From: Pseudomonadota bacterium
GTDB taxonomy: Bacteria; Pseudomonadota; Gammaproteobacteria; Burkholderiales; Burkholderiaceae_B
Direction of reading: 5' to 3'
Assembly (NCBI GenBank): GCA_023423975.1
Contig: JAFAEO010000063.1
Coordinates: 62,001 to 126,000, forward strand
DNA length: 64,000 nt
The position numbers and the translations under genes were made by a program. The notes below the pieces were generated by a model. That model searched no databases. It had not been told where the DNA came from and saw nothing but the letters and a program-made list of their open reading frames with translations. Positions 18,493-26,532 of this stretch are shown here, in pieces. Each line of letters begins with the position of its first letter. The first letter of the stretch is position 1.

Positions 18493-19037
18493 TAATGATC
18501 TCCTTTAATGACCTTGTTTTCATTGGAGATACTGTAGCAGATTTCTGTTACACCGACCCTGCACGGCCCTCCCTTATTGGTACTTGTCCTAGGTACGGCA
18601 GCGCGACTTGAATATCAGCTCAATACGGCTCTTTTTTTTCGCACCGCAGCATGAACTGCCTGCATCCGGTCGCAGAACCAACGCCCCACCTCATCCGCCA
18701 GCCTCCCCCCGGCAGGCACCCCTTTTCGTCACCCCGACATCCCCACACCCATACACGCCCGCCTGCACCGAATGCTTTTCTCGCCCCTTCCTAACACTTG
18801 CCTTGCTGCCTGCCTCCAAACAACAAATCTTCTGATCTTGCGCGTTGCTCGCCCAGTCAACGGCCGATATTTACCTCAATCATCAATCGTCAGACATCGT
18901 CTGTTCCGCCAGTCAGATCATTGCGCCGTTTCACCGCAGTTAACAACGACTTCAGCCATAAAGAACTGCAATTGCGCCCTCATTGCAATACAATCGACGT
19001 TAAATACAGAATTACATTATCTCAGGAGCTAGCGCGA
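18493..19037. other. Divergent intergenic region before ETF-QO
   Basis: About 545 bases between the divergent thioesterase and ETF-ubiquinone oxidoreductase genes. Promoters in both directions are expected, but I could not place any with confidence. I see no repeat or RNA gene. Confidence 0.4.
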
Positions 19038-20684
19038 ATGTCTGAACGCGAATCAATGGAATATGACGTAGTCATCGTCGGAGGCGGGCCGGCCGGCCTG
19101 GCTGCGGCAATCAAATTTAAACAACTCTGTCAGGAAAAGGGGCAGGATTACTCAGTCTGTGTCCTTGAGAAAGGCGGCGAAATTGGCGCGCATATTCTTT
19201 CAGGCGCGGTCATGGATCCGCAGGCATTGACTGAACTCATTCCCGACTGGAAAGAAAAAGGCGCGCCGCTGGGCGTCGAGGTGACCGAAGACCAGTTTTT
19301 GTTCCTGAGCGAAACAGGACAAAAAGCCACACCAAATTGGGCGCTGCCACCCTGTTTTCATAACGAAGGCAACTACATCGTACGCCTGGGTTATGTTACG
19401 CGCTGGCTCGGTGAGCAGGCCGAAGCACTGGGTGTTGATATCTTCCCCGGCTTTGCGGCCACCGAATTGCTATACAACGAAGCCGGCGGTATTCGCGGCG
19501 TAGCCACTGGCGATATGGGCCTGGACCGTGACGGCAACCAGACCGCGCATTATCAGCCGGGCATGGAGCTGCATGCCAAATACACCTTGTTTGCCGAAGG
19601 CTCACGTGGCCAGCTGGGACGTCAACTGATCGAGAAATACAAGCTCGACCAGGGTCGTGACCCGCAAAGTTACGGCATCGGCATCAAGGAAATGTGGGAA
19701 ATTGATCCGGCAAAATTCAAGAAAGGCCTGGTGGTGCACACCGCTGGCTGGCCACTGGATTCAGACACCTATGGCGGCTCTTTCCTATATCACCTGGAAG
19801 ACAATCTTGTCATGGTCGGCATGGTGGTGGGCCTGGACTACGCCAACCCCTGGCTGTCACCCTTCGACGAGTTCCAGCGTTATAAAACCCACCCAAGCAT
19901 CCGGCCCTATTTTGAGAACGGCAAGCGCATCGCTTATGGCGCCCGCGCCATTACCGCTGGCGGTCTGCTGTCCCTGCCCAAACTGGTTTTCCCTGGTGGC
20001 GCGCTTATCGGCTGCGAGGCCGGTTTCCTGAATGCCAGCCGCATCAAGGGCAGCCATGCCGCCATCAAGACCGGATCGCTGGCAGCCGAGGCAGCTTTCG
20101 AAGCACTCACCGCCGAACGCAGCCAGGACATTCTATCGGCTTACCCCATCGCATTTGAACAGAGCTGGTTGTACGAAGAGCTGAACAAGGCTCGCAACTT
20201 CAAGCAATGGTTCAAAAAAGGACGGCTGATCGCCACCCTCATGACCGGCATTGAGCAACTGCTCTTCAGGGGCAAAATGCCCTGGACGATTCATCGCACC
20301 AAAGCCGATCACGAATGTCTGAAACCTGCTGCCGAGTGCGCGAAGATAGAGTATCCCAAGCCGGACGGAAAGCTCACCTTTGACCGGTTGACCTCGGTGT
20401 TTATTTCGAACACCAACCATGAAGAGAACGAGCCAGTGCATCTGACATTGAAAGATGCCTCGATTCCGGTCGACACCAATCTGCGCGTCTATGCCGGGCC
20501 CGAACAGCGCTACTGCCCTGCCGGTGTTTATGAGTTCATCAAAGACGACCAGAACCAGGATCGCCTGCAAATCAATGCGCAGAACTGTGTACACTGCAAG
20601 ACCTGTGATATCAAGGACCCGACCCAAAACATCGTGTGGGTTGCCCCTCAGGGCGGAGAAGGGCCTGTATATAACGGTCTGTGA
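19038..20684 (+). CDS. etfD: Electron transfer flavoprotein-ubiquinone oxidoreductase
   Basis: The 548-residue ETF-QO passes electrons from acyl-CoA dehydrogenases, via ETF, to membrane ubiquinone. The FAD Rossmann motif YDVVIVGGGPAGLAAAIKF lies at residues 9-27, the ubiquinone-binding region is central, and the C-terminal ferredoxin-like domain holds the [4Fe-4S] cysteines (YCPAGVYEF and CVHCKTCDI). The ATG at 19038 follows AGGAG and gives the usual length; the frame is open further upstream but that part is not protein-like. It supports the beta-oxidation genes found further along. Confidence 0.95.
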   Translation: MSERESMEYDVVIVGGGPAGLAAAIKFKQLCQEKGQDYSVCVLEKGGEIGAHILSGAVMDPQALTELIPDWKEKGAPLGVEVTEDQFLFLSETGQKATPNWALPPCFHNEGNYIVRLGYVTRWLGEQAEALGVDIFPGFAATELLYNEAGGIRGVATGDMGLDRDGNQTAHYQPGMELHAKYTLFAEGSRGQLGRQLIEKYKLDQGRDPQSYGIGIKEMWEIDPAKFKKGLVVHTAGWPLDSDTYGGSFLYHLEDNLVMVGMVVGLDYANPWLSPFDEFQRYKTHPSIRPYFENGKRIAYGARAITAGGLLSLPKLVFPGGALIGCEAGFLNASRIKGSHAAIKTGSLAAEAAFEALTAERSQDILSAYPIAFEQSWLYEELNKARNFKQWFKKGRLIATLMTGIEQLLFRGKMPWTIHRTKADHECLKPAAECAKIEYPKPDGKLTFDRLTSVFISNTNHEENEPVHLTLKDASIPVDTNLRVYAGPEQRYCPAGVYEFIKDDQNQDRLQINAQNCVHCKTCDIKDPTQNIVWVAPQGGEGPVYNGL

Positions 20685-20749
20685 TGCGGGTTCCGCCTGA
20701 TCCACAGGCCAGGCACTGACACCCGCTTGTAAGATCAGTAGATCTAAAA

Positions 20750-20788
20750 AACCTGCCAGCGCAGTAAGCAGCTGGCAGGTTTTTTTTC
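20750..20788. terminator. Terminator after ETF-QO, bidirectional
   Basis: ACCTGCCAGC and GCTGGCAGGT form a 10-bp stem with a 10-base loop at 20751-20780, followed by T8 on the plus strand and preceded by A6. Confidence 0.9.
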
Positions 20789-20949
20789 TGCCTCCATACT
20801 ACGGTCATTGCCGCCAACCAGGAAGCCAACAACCGCAAGGAACAAACACAAAGAGTTACCTCACGGTTTCTACGTATCGATACGCGAGCCTGCATACCGC
20901 TACGCTATGCCTGCGCGCCGCTTGCCAAATACCAGGCTGACGGGCGTAC

Positions 20950-20985
20950 AAAAAAGGCTGAAACCCGTACTCACGGATTTCAGCC
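20950..20985 (-). terminator. Terminator of acetyl-CoA synthetase gene
   Basis: On the minus strand GGCTGAAA and TTTCAGCC form a stem around a 14-base loop and are followed by six T. It lies 75 bases after the acs stop codon. Confidence 0.85.
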
Positions 20986-21060
20986 CTGTTCATTGCCAGC
21001 AGCTATTGAACAAGACCCAAATCGGGTTCAATGCCGCCAATGACGCTCAACCTGTTCTGC

Positions 21061-23040
21061 TCAGACAGACTCAGTCAGTTGCTCAAGAATCGCAGGATTC
21101 TCAAGCGTGGAGACATCTTGCGTGACCTCTTCGCCCTTGGCCACCACACGCAGCAAACGCCGCATGATTTTGCCTGAACGCGTTTTGGGAAGATTGTCGC
21201 CAAAACGAATGTCCTTGGGCTTGGCAATCGGGCCGATTTCCTTGGCAACCCAGTCGCGCAACTGTTTGGCGATCTCTTTGGCTTCGTCGCCATGCGGGCG
21301 ATCGCGCTTGAGCACGACGAAGGCTACAACGGCTTCACCGGTCGTGGCATCAGGCCGGCCTACTACGGCGGCTTCGGCAACCAGTTCATGCGATACCAGT
21401 GCCGACTCCACTTCCATGGTACCCAGGCGGTGGCCAGAGACGTTCAGCACGTCATCGATACGTCCCATAATCCAGAAATAGCCGTCCACATCCCGTTGCG
21501 CGCCGTCACCAGCCAGATAGTAACCTCGGAACTCCGGCGGGAAATAACTGTTCTTATACCGTTCCTGATCGCCCCATACGTTGCGGATCATGGCGGGCCA
21601 CGGCTTTTTAATGACCAGGAAACCACCCTTGCCGTCCGGCACGTCTTCACCTGTTTCATCAACAATGGCCGCAAAGATACCAGGCAGCGGCAATGTGCAA
21701 GACCCGGGCTTAAGTGGTGTTGCCCCAGGCAATGGGGTAATCATCTGGCCGCCGGTTTCTGTCTGCCACCAGGTATCCACAATGGGGCAGCGCTCTTTAC
21801 CTACATTTTTGTAGTACCAAACCCAGGCTTCGGGATTGATGGGCTCGCCCACTGAACCAATGATACGCAAGCTAGACAGGTCGAAACTGTTCGGATGCAC
21901 CTTGGCGTCAGCATCCGCAGCCTTGATCAGCGATCGGATCGCGGTGGGTGCCGTGTAAAAGGTCGTGACCTTGTGGCGCGCAATCATGTCCCAGAAACGG
22001 CCGGCATTGGGATAGGTTGGCACGCCCTCGAATACCACTTGAGTAAGGCCGGCTGCCAACGGACCATAAGTGACATACGTGTGGCCAGTGATCCAGCCAA
22101 CGTCGGCTGTGCACCAGAACACGTCACCCGGCTTCTGATCAAATGTCCATTTGACGGTAAGCTGCGCCCACAGCAGATAGCCCGCAGAGGAGTGCTGCAC
22201 GCCTTTGGGCTTGCCGGTAGAGCCTGATGTGTAAAGGATAAACAACGGGTCTTCCGAATTCATGGCGACCGGCTCGCAGACATCAGACTGTTTGCTTTCG
22301 AAGTCGCTCCACCAAACATCACGACCTTCAGTCCAGGCGGTTTCGGTGCCCGTGCGACGATAGACGATGACCGAGCGCACCTTCTCTGTATTGCTTTGCG
22401 CCAGCGCTTCATCGACGGCGGGCTTTAGCGGCAGCGCCTTGCCCCCGCGATACTGACCATCTGCGGTAATGACCAGTGATGCACCCACATCGACAATTCG
22501 TTCATGCAGGCTCTTGGCCGAGAAGCCACCAAACACCACGGAGTGAATGATACCCAGACGCGCGCAAGCCTGCATGGCCACGACCGCTTCAATGGACATG
22601 GGCAGATAAATGATGGCGGTGTCGCCCTTCTTGTATCCAGCCTGCTTGAGCCCATTGGCAAAACGACTGACTCGCGCCAGCAATTCTTTATAGGTCACCG
22701 GCGTGACTGCCCCGTCATCCGCTTCAAAAATGATGGCAGTCTGATCTCCACGCCCCTCAACGACGTGCTTATCCAGGCAGTTATACGAAACGTTCAATTC
22801 GCCATCGGCAAACCACTTATAAAATGGCGCCCCCGACGTATCCAGAACCTGGGTGAATGGTCTGATCCAGCGAAGGTGTTCGTTTGCCTGGCGCTTCCAA
22901 AAGCCCTCAAAGTCATCTTCAGCTTCCTTATAGAGTGCTTTATAAGCATCCATACCCGATACCACAGCATTCCGGACAAATTCGTCATTAGGCGGAAATA
23001 CGCGGTTTTCGACGAGTACGGACTCAATTGAAGTGGACAT
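21061..23040 (-). CDS. acs: Acetyl-CoA synthetase
   Basis: The 659-residue enzyme makes acetyl-CoA from acetate, ATP and CoA. The P-loop-like TSGSTGKPKGVQHSSAGYL motif, WWQTETGG, and the C-terminal PKTRSGKIMRR with the lysine that is acetylated in other Acs proteins are all present, at normal length. The ATG at 23040 follows AGGAGACC. The frame extends upstream, but that extension is not conserved-looking. It is monocistronic and sits in a cluster of acyl-CoA metabolism genes. Confidence 0.96.
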   Translation of the reverse strand: MSTSIESVLVENRVFPPNDEFVRNAVVSGMDAYKALYKEAEDDFEGFWKRQANEHLRWIRPFTQVLDTSGAPFYKWFADGELNVSYNCLDKHVVEGRGDQTAIIFEADDGAVTPVTYKELLARVSRFANGLKQAGYKKGDTAIIYLPMSIEAVVAMQACARLGIIHSVVFGGFSAKSLHERIVDVGASLVITADGQYRGGKALPLKPAVDEALAQSNTEKVRSVIVYRRTGTETAWTEGRDVWWSDFESKQSDVCEPVAMNSEDPLFILYTSGSTGKPKGVQHSSAGYLLWAQLTVKWTFDQKPGDVFWCTADVGWITGHTYVTYGPLAAGLTQVVFEGVPTYPNAGRFWDMIARHKVTTFYTAPTAIRSLIKAADADAKVHPNSFDLSSLRIIGSVGEPINPEAWVWYYKNVGKERCPIVDTWWQTETGGQMITPLPGATPLKPGSCTLPLPGIFAAIVDETGEDVPDGKGGFLVIKKPWPAMIRNVWGDQERYKNSYFPPEFRGYYLAGDGAQRDVDGYFWIMGRIDDVLNVSGHRLGTMEVESALVSHELVAEAAVVGRPDATTGEAVVAFVVLKRDRPHGDEAKEIAKQLRDWVAKEIGPIAKPKDIRFGDNLPKTRSGKIMRRLLRVVAKGEEVTQDVSTLENPAILEQLTESV

Positions 23041-23130
23041 ATAAGCGGTCTCCTGTACGTATAGTGTGAAATAGTTAAAGCTGATATTTCGTGCTGGTCT
23101 GAGGCGCCCGGTGCGCATCAGCGATGTTCT

Positions 23131-23147
23131 ATATATATATATATATT
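23131..23147. repeat. (AT)n dinucleotide tract
   Basis: Seventeen bases of uninterrupted alternating AT lie about 90 bases upstream of the acs start codon. It may melt easily or vary in length by slippage. Confidence 0.8.
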
Positions 23148-23872
23148 AGCCGAGAATAAATCAAAAGGTAATCCGCAACAACCTGTATAGAACACGCTAC
23201 AGGCCAGCGGCCAAACCCCGTTGTGATTGCCACCCGGCTGGAGTACCGTCACCCCGGCACTTTAGTGACAAGAACGGCTGATCAGAATCCGACACTACAG
23301 GCGAACAATATAAAACACTATACAACTATATAGAATTAGCATCGTAAACAAGCACCCGGCTTGTGTAGTATGTAAGCGTCTTGCCAGAGACAAATCGCAT
23401 CTCAGGGGGGCCTGACAATGGCGGCACCCTCGGGCGACCAAACAGCTGCACCGGAATCTGACAATCTCATGCATGCTGTAGGAAGATATAACGAATCCAT
23501 TTAAATTCATTTGACGCACATCACGTGACCCGTGAATATACTTAAATAATATTAAACTTCGTCTTTTCTTCGCATCCCAGCCAAATCGCACCGTATTCTT
23601 TACGTGATGACCCGATTATTGCCGGGCCCGCATGACTGTTTGTTCTTCCAGCACCAATAAGTCACAATTGAATTTTATTTTTACATCTATCATATACAAA
23701 GCTGACATAACATTGAACTGAAACAATCGCGTAAGTTACCGTAAGAAACACCCAAATTCTTCTAACTTCTAGCATCTCCGAGATCAATTTCAAACCCTAA
23801 ATCAAATGCTCAATTTTTGCCCAACAATGTAAACTTTTCTTAATTTCATTCTAGAAAATCTTTATAAATCAG

Positions 23873-23901
23873 TTGTGACTGCATTGATTTTTATGTAAAA
23901 T
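23873..23901 (+). promoter_or_regulatory. Candidate promoter of the NlpC/P60 gene
   Basis: TTGTGA at 23873-23878 and TAAAAT at 23896-23901 are separated by 17 bases. Transcription would start near 23908, about 53 bases before the chosen ATG at 23961. This also argues against the upstream TTG at 23913 as the start codon. Confidence 0.5.
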
Positions 23902-23960
23902 TTGCCCAGCTTTTGGAAAAGCTAGTTCGGACACCCTATAATTTACGATATGTAACGACT

Positions 23961-24653
23961 ATGCCCCCACACTCCCTTGTCAGTTTCAGCAAATACCGCA
24001 ACCGTCTACGACGGTCATTACTCTCCCTCCTCTGCATTTCCCTCAGTAGTTTCACTTTCTCCCAAGTCGCCATTGCCGACGATCTCGATCAGGAACAATC
24101 CCAGAAACTCATCATCACCCAAAATGGCGTGGTTGATGCGACCACTGAAAAACCTGTATCAGAATGGGATCCCCGAATTTCAGACCCTATCGGTGATTTA
24201 ATCGCCCAGGCCAAGCTGCGTCGCAACAACAAAGACGCAGCCATCGATTCGCCGGCGTCAGCCTCAAGCGAACTGGCCGAAGCAGCATTGAACTACCTGG
24301 GCGTGCGTTATCGTTTTGGCGGCACCACACCCAAAGGCGGCTTTGACTGCTCTGGCCTGATTTACTACACTGCCAGCAAATACATGGGCGTCAACCTGCC
24401 ACGCGTAGCCTCCTCCATGGCGCAAATAGGCGAATCGGTGAGCCGCGATGAACTCAAACCCGGCGATCTGGTATTTTTCAATACCCGGGGCAAACGTTAC
24501 TCGCATGTCGGAATATATGTGGGCGAGAACAAGTTTGTTCATTCGCCACGTACGGGTTCTGTGGTTCGTGTAGACAAGATGGACAATGTCTACTGGAACA
24601 AGCGCTATAACGGCGCACGCCGTCTTGAAGGACAACGCGTCGCCTCTCGCTGA
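23961..24653 (+). CDS. Secreted NlpC/P60 peptidoglycan endopeptidase
   Basis: The 230-residue protein has an N-terminal signal sequence (RRSLLSLLCISLSSFTFS followed by a likely cut near AIADD) and a C-terminal NlpC/P60 cysteine peptidase domain from about residue 105. The catalytic Cys is in GGFDCSGLIYY and the His in RYSHVGIYVGE. Such enzymes cut stem-peptide bonds in peptidoglycan, as Spr/MepS does. There is no lipobox cysteine, so it is probably periplasmic and soluble. The gene is monocistronic. Confidence 0.9.
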   Translation: MPPHSLVSFSKYRNRLRRSLLSLLCISLSSFTFSQVAIADDLDQEQSQKLIITQNGVVDATTEKPVSEWDPRISDPIGDLIAQAKLRRNNKDAAIDSPASASSELAEAALNYLGVRYRFGGTTPKGGFDCSGLIYYTASKYMGVNLPRVASSMAQIGESVSRDELKPGDLVFFNTRGKRYSHVGIYVGENKFVHSPRTGSVVRVDKMDNVYWNKRYNGARRLEGQRVASR

Positions 24654-25158
24654 TCTACGGCAGGCCGAACAGGCGGTAAGCGACCAAATATCCGTCGCGA
24701 ACCGTCGAGCGTAACCGGCACGGTCAAAAAAACCGGACGTTTTCTATGCAGAACGTCCGGTTTTTTCATTTCCGATGTATTTAATAAAACCTTCGGTTAT
24801 CTGCGCCTGGCCACCTGATGATGATGGGATAGCGGTTGGGCCACCGGCCTGATCGCCCATCAGGTATCTTCAAGCGAAGAATTTACACAGAACACAGCAA
24901 CCCTGCGTCTTGCGATACGCGCGACGGGCCGTGACGCCTGTCCAATAAAAAATGTCATGAGTGTAAAGGAGTCTGCACAAAGCATGGGACCAGCGCTATC
25001 GCATTCATATGATACGTATGGCAACCATTATTGCCCGCAAATACCGCACAGGCATCCCTGGCCTAGCGCGCCGCCAACACAGCGAAGCAACACCGCAGGT
25101 ACAGGCAGCCTCACTCCTTTAGACACCAGAGCGGCCCAGTGCCAGCCGGGCTGCTTAA
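24654..25158. other. Gene-free stretch after the NlpC gene
   Basis: About 500 bases. It holds the NlpC gene terminator and, at 24813-24865, an inverted pair ACCTGATG/CATCAGGT that could form a further hairpin. No gene is supported. Confidence 0.4.
24733..24766. terminator. Terminator of the NlpC/P60 gene
   Basis: CCGGACGTT at 24733-24741 pairs with AACGTCCGG at 24752-24760 and is followed by six T; a run of A precedes it, so it may work in both directions. Confidence 0.9.
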
Positions 25159-25503
25159 TTAGTTGCCCTTGCCCGCCTTTTCACGTTGCGGACAATCGGC
25201 GCAACGAAAACCCGATTGCGTTAACGCCTGCTGCATGCTGCAAAGTGAACGACGACAAGCGACCACAGGCACCCCTGCTTTTTGCGCCGCAGACCGGAAT
25301 GACTTCATGACGTTGTGGCCAAGAAAGTCTGTCAGCAAAATAACCATTTGCGTCCCTGTGGGCAATTGATAGGTTTTCTTCTGATGGGACGGATCGCGCC
25401 CGCTGATGTGCTGTTTGATTTCAATATTATGATCTTTTAGAAGCACCGGGATATTGCCCAGACGATCTGCGCCAACCACTACTGCACTCATATTTCCAAT
25501 CAT
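25159..25503 (-). CDS. DUF2325 domain protein
   Basis: The 114-residue protein matches the DUF2325 family, of unknown function. The N-terminal SAVVVGADRLGNIP segment is typical. Two cysteine pairs near the C-terminus (CRRSLC and CADC) could bind a metal or form disulfides. I chose the ATG at 25503, which has GGAGA just before it, over a TTG twelve bases upstream. A Fur-box-like sequence lies about 30 bases before the start, so iron control is likely. It has no operon partner. Confidence 0.7.
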   Translation of the reverse strand: MIGNMSAVVVGADRLGNIPVLLKDHNIEIKQHISGRDPSHQKKTYQLPTGTQMVILLTDFLGHNVMKSFRSAAQKAGVPVVACRRSLCSMQQALTQSGFRCADCPQREKAGKGN

Positions 25504-25531
25504 AGTCTTCTCCAAAGAAACTAAATTTATT

Positions 25532-25550
25532 ATAAATGAGAATCATTATT
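25532..25550. promoter_or_regulatory. Fur-box-like sequence
   Basis: The 19 bases ending AATGAGAATCATTATT match the Fur consensus GATAATGATAATCATTATC at 14 of 19 positions. It sits 29 bases upstream of the DUF2325 start codon, where Fur binding would block its promoter. Confidence 0.6.
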
Positions 25551-25837
25551 ATTAGCAATGTTATTTTTTATAAATTTATCAGAGATCAATGGAAAGGCTT
25601 TTGCACCCCTTCAGAATGCATGCTTTAGCGATGCGTATTATTCAGTTTCCTTATGTGCAACACCTATTGTCTCACCGAGACACCCCTTTGATAATCTCAC
25701 CCGCTGCCTCTTGCTCAGCCCAATGATCGCAGCATCAAACAGGCGCTGCTGGTGCGCATTGCATGAATGCTGTTGCGCATTGGCACGCGCTAGGGTTAAT
25801 CCTCAATAGATATTTACGGTGAAGAGACATAAAATTA

Positions 25838-25849
25838 AAACACTTGTTT
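25838..25849. promoter_or_regulatory. PsrA-type operator before the TetR gene
   Basis: AAAC-ACTT-GTTT fits the core of the Pseudomonas PsrA site, (G/C)AAAC-N2-4-GTTT(G/C), differing at the outer bases. It lies 17 bases upstream of the repressor start codon, inside an AT-rich stretch with a second TGTTTAA copy, and so is well placed for autoregulation of the whole fad operon. Confidence 0.55.
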
Positions 25850-25866
25850 AAATCAACTGTTTAATT

Positions 25867-26532
25867 ATGGCCACCAATCGCAGCGAAATAACCCGCAAAT
25901 CGATTCTGAATGCAGCCGAAACGCTGTTTGTGAAGGCAGGTTACGACGCAACCTCATTGCGCCAGATAACATCGGCCGCCAGCGTCAATCTTGCGTCCAT
26001 CAACTACCATTTCGGCAGCAAAGAAGAGTTGGTGCGGGCAGTGCTGAAACGCCGCCTTGAATGGATCAATCGCGAGCGCATCCGCTTACTGGATGAGCTT
26101 GAAAAAACCGCCGCGCCCAATTCGGTCAAACCATCTTTGCTCGTCGATGCATTCTTCGGCACCCTGCTGCGCCATGCGTCCGATCCGGAACATGATGCAA
26201 ACATTTTCATGCGCCTGCTAGAGCGCACCATGACCGACCCTTCCAATTTCATCAAGACCTTGTTTGCCCAGGAATATGTCGAAGTGGTGTCCCGCTACAA
26301 AGCGGCGTTTGTGCGCGCCATGCCCGATGTGCCCGAGGCAGAGATCATCTGGCGCTTCCATTTCATGCTAGGTGCAACTTCATACGCAATCGCCGGCATC
26401 AATATTTTGCAGGGCGTTCTACCGGACGTGACATCGTCGATGGTTGACGAGAACGTGTACGACGAACTGCTCCTGCCCCGTTTAATGAGTTTTCTTTTAG
26501 GAGGACTGCGTGCCCCTCTCCCGACAAATTAA
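25867..26532 (+). CDS. psrA: TetR family fatty-acid-responsive repressor, PsrA-like
   Basis: The 221-residue TetR protein has its DNA-binding domain at residues 8-55, with AGYDATSLRQITSAASVNLA and INYHFGSKEELVRAVL, very close in pattern to PsrA of Pseudomonas. PsrA represses beta-oxidation genes and is released by long-chain fatty acids or their CoA esters. The gene overlaps the acyl-CoA dehydrogenase start by 23 bases and heads the fad operon, so self-regulated control of that operon is likely. Assignment as PsrA rests on motif and context. Confidence 0.75.
   Translation: MATNRSEITRKSILNAAETLFVKAGYDATSLRQITSAASVNLASINYHFGSKEELVRAVLKRRLEWINRERIRLLDELEKTAAPNSVKPSLLVDAFFGTLLRHASDPEHDANIFMRLLERTMTDPSNFIKTLFAQEYVEVVSRYKAAFVRAMPDVPEAEIIWRFHFMLGATSYAIAGINILQGVLPDVTSSMVDENVYDELLLPRLMSFLLGGLRAPLPTN

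Larger units (their letters stand above)
20685..21060. other. Convergent gap with two terminators
   Basis: About 375 bases between convergent ETF-QO and acetyl-CoA synthetase genes. It holds one strong terminator for each gene and nothing else that I can support. Confidence 0.6.
23041..23960. other. Long AT-rich divergent intergenic region
   Basis: About 920 bases between the divergent acs and NlpC/P60 genes, much of it AT-rich. It contains an (AT)n tract, a CRP/FNR-like motif TTGAC-N4-ATCAC at 23511-23524, a small ACAAGC/GCTTGT hairpin near 23347-23363, and the NlpC gene promoter. Open frames within it lack coding character. Its length is unusual for this compact stretch. Confidence 0.5.
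25504..25866. other. Divergent region between DUF2325 and PsrA-like genes
   Basis: About 360 bases holding a Fur-like box near the DUF2325 gene and a PsrA-like palindrome near the TetR gene. An 83-codon frame at 25558-25809 has no ribosome-binding site and no recognisable sequence. Confidence 0.5.

Noticed and set aside
23131..23147. (AT)n tract as part of a replication origin
   Set aside because: No DnaA boxes or origin genes were seen around it.
23295..23591. 98-codon minus-strand frame upstream of acs
   Set aside because: AT-rich, atypical residue use, no start signals.
25558..25809. 83-codon plus-strand frame before the PsrA-like gene
   Set aside because: No ribosome-binding site and no recognisable sequence; the region is better explained as regulatory.
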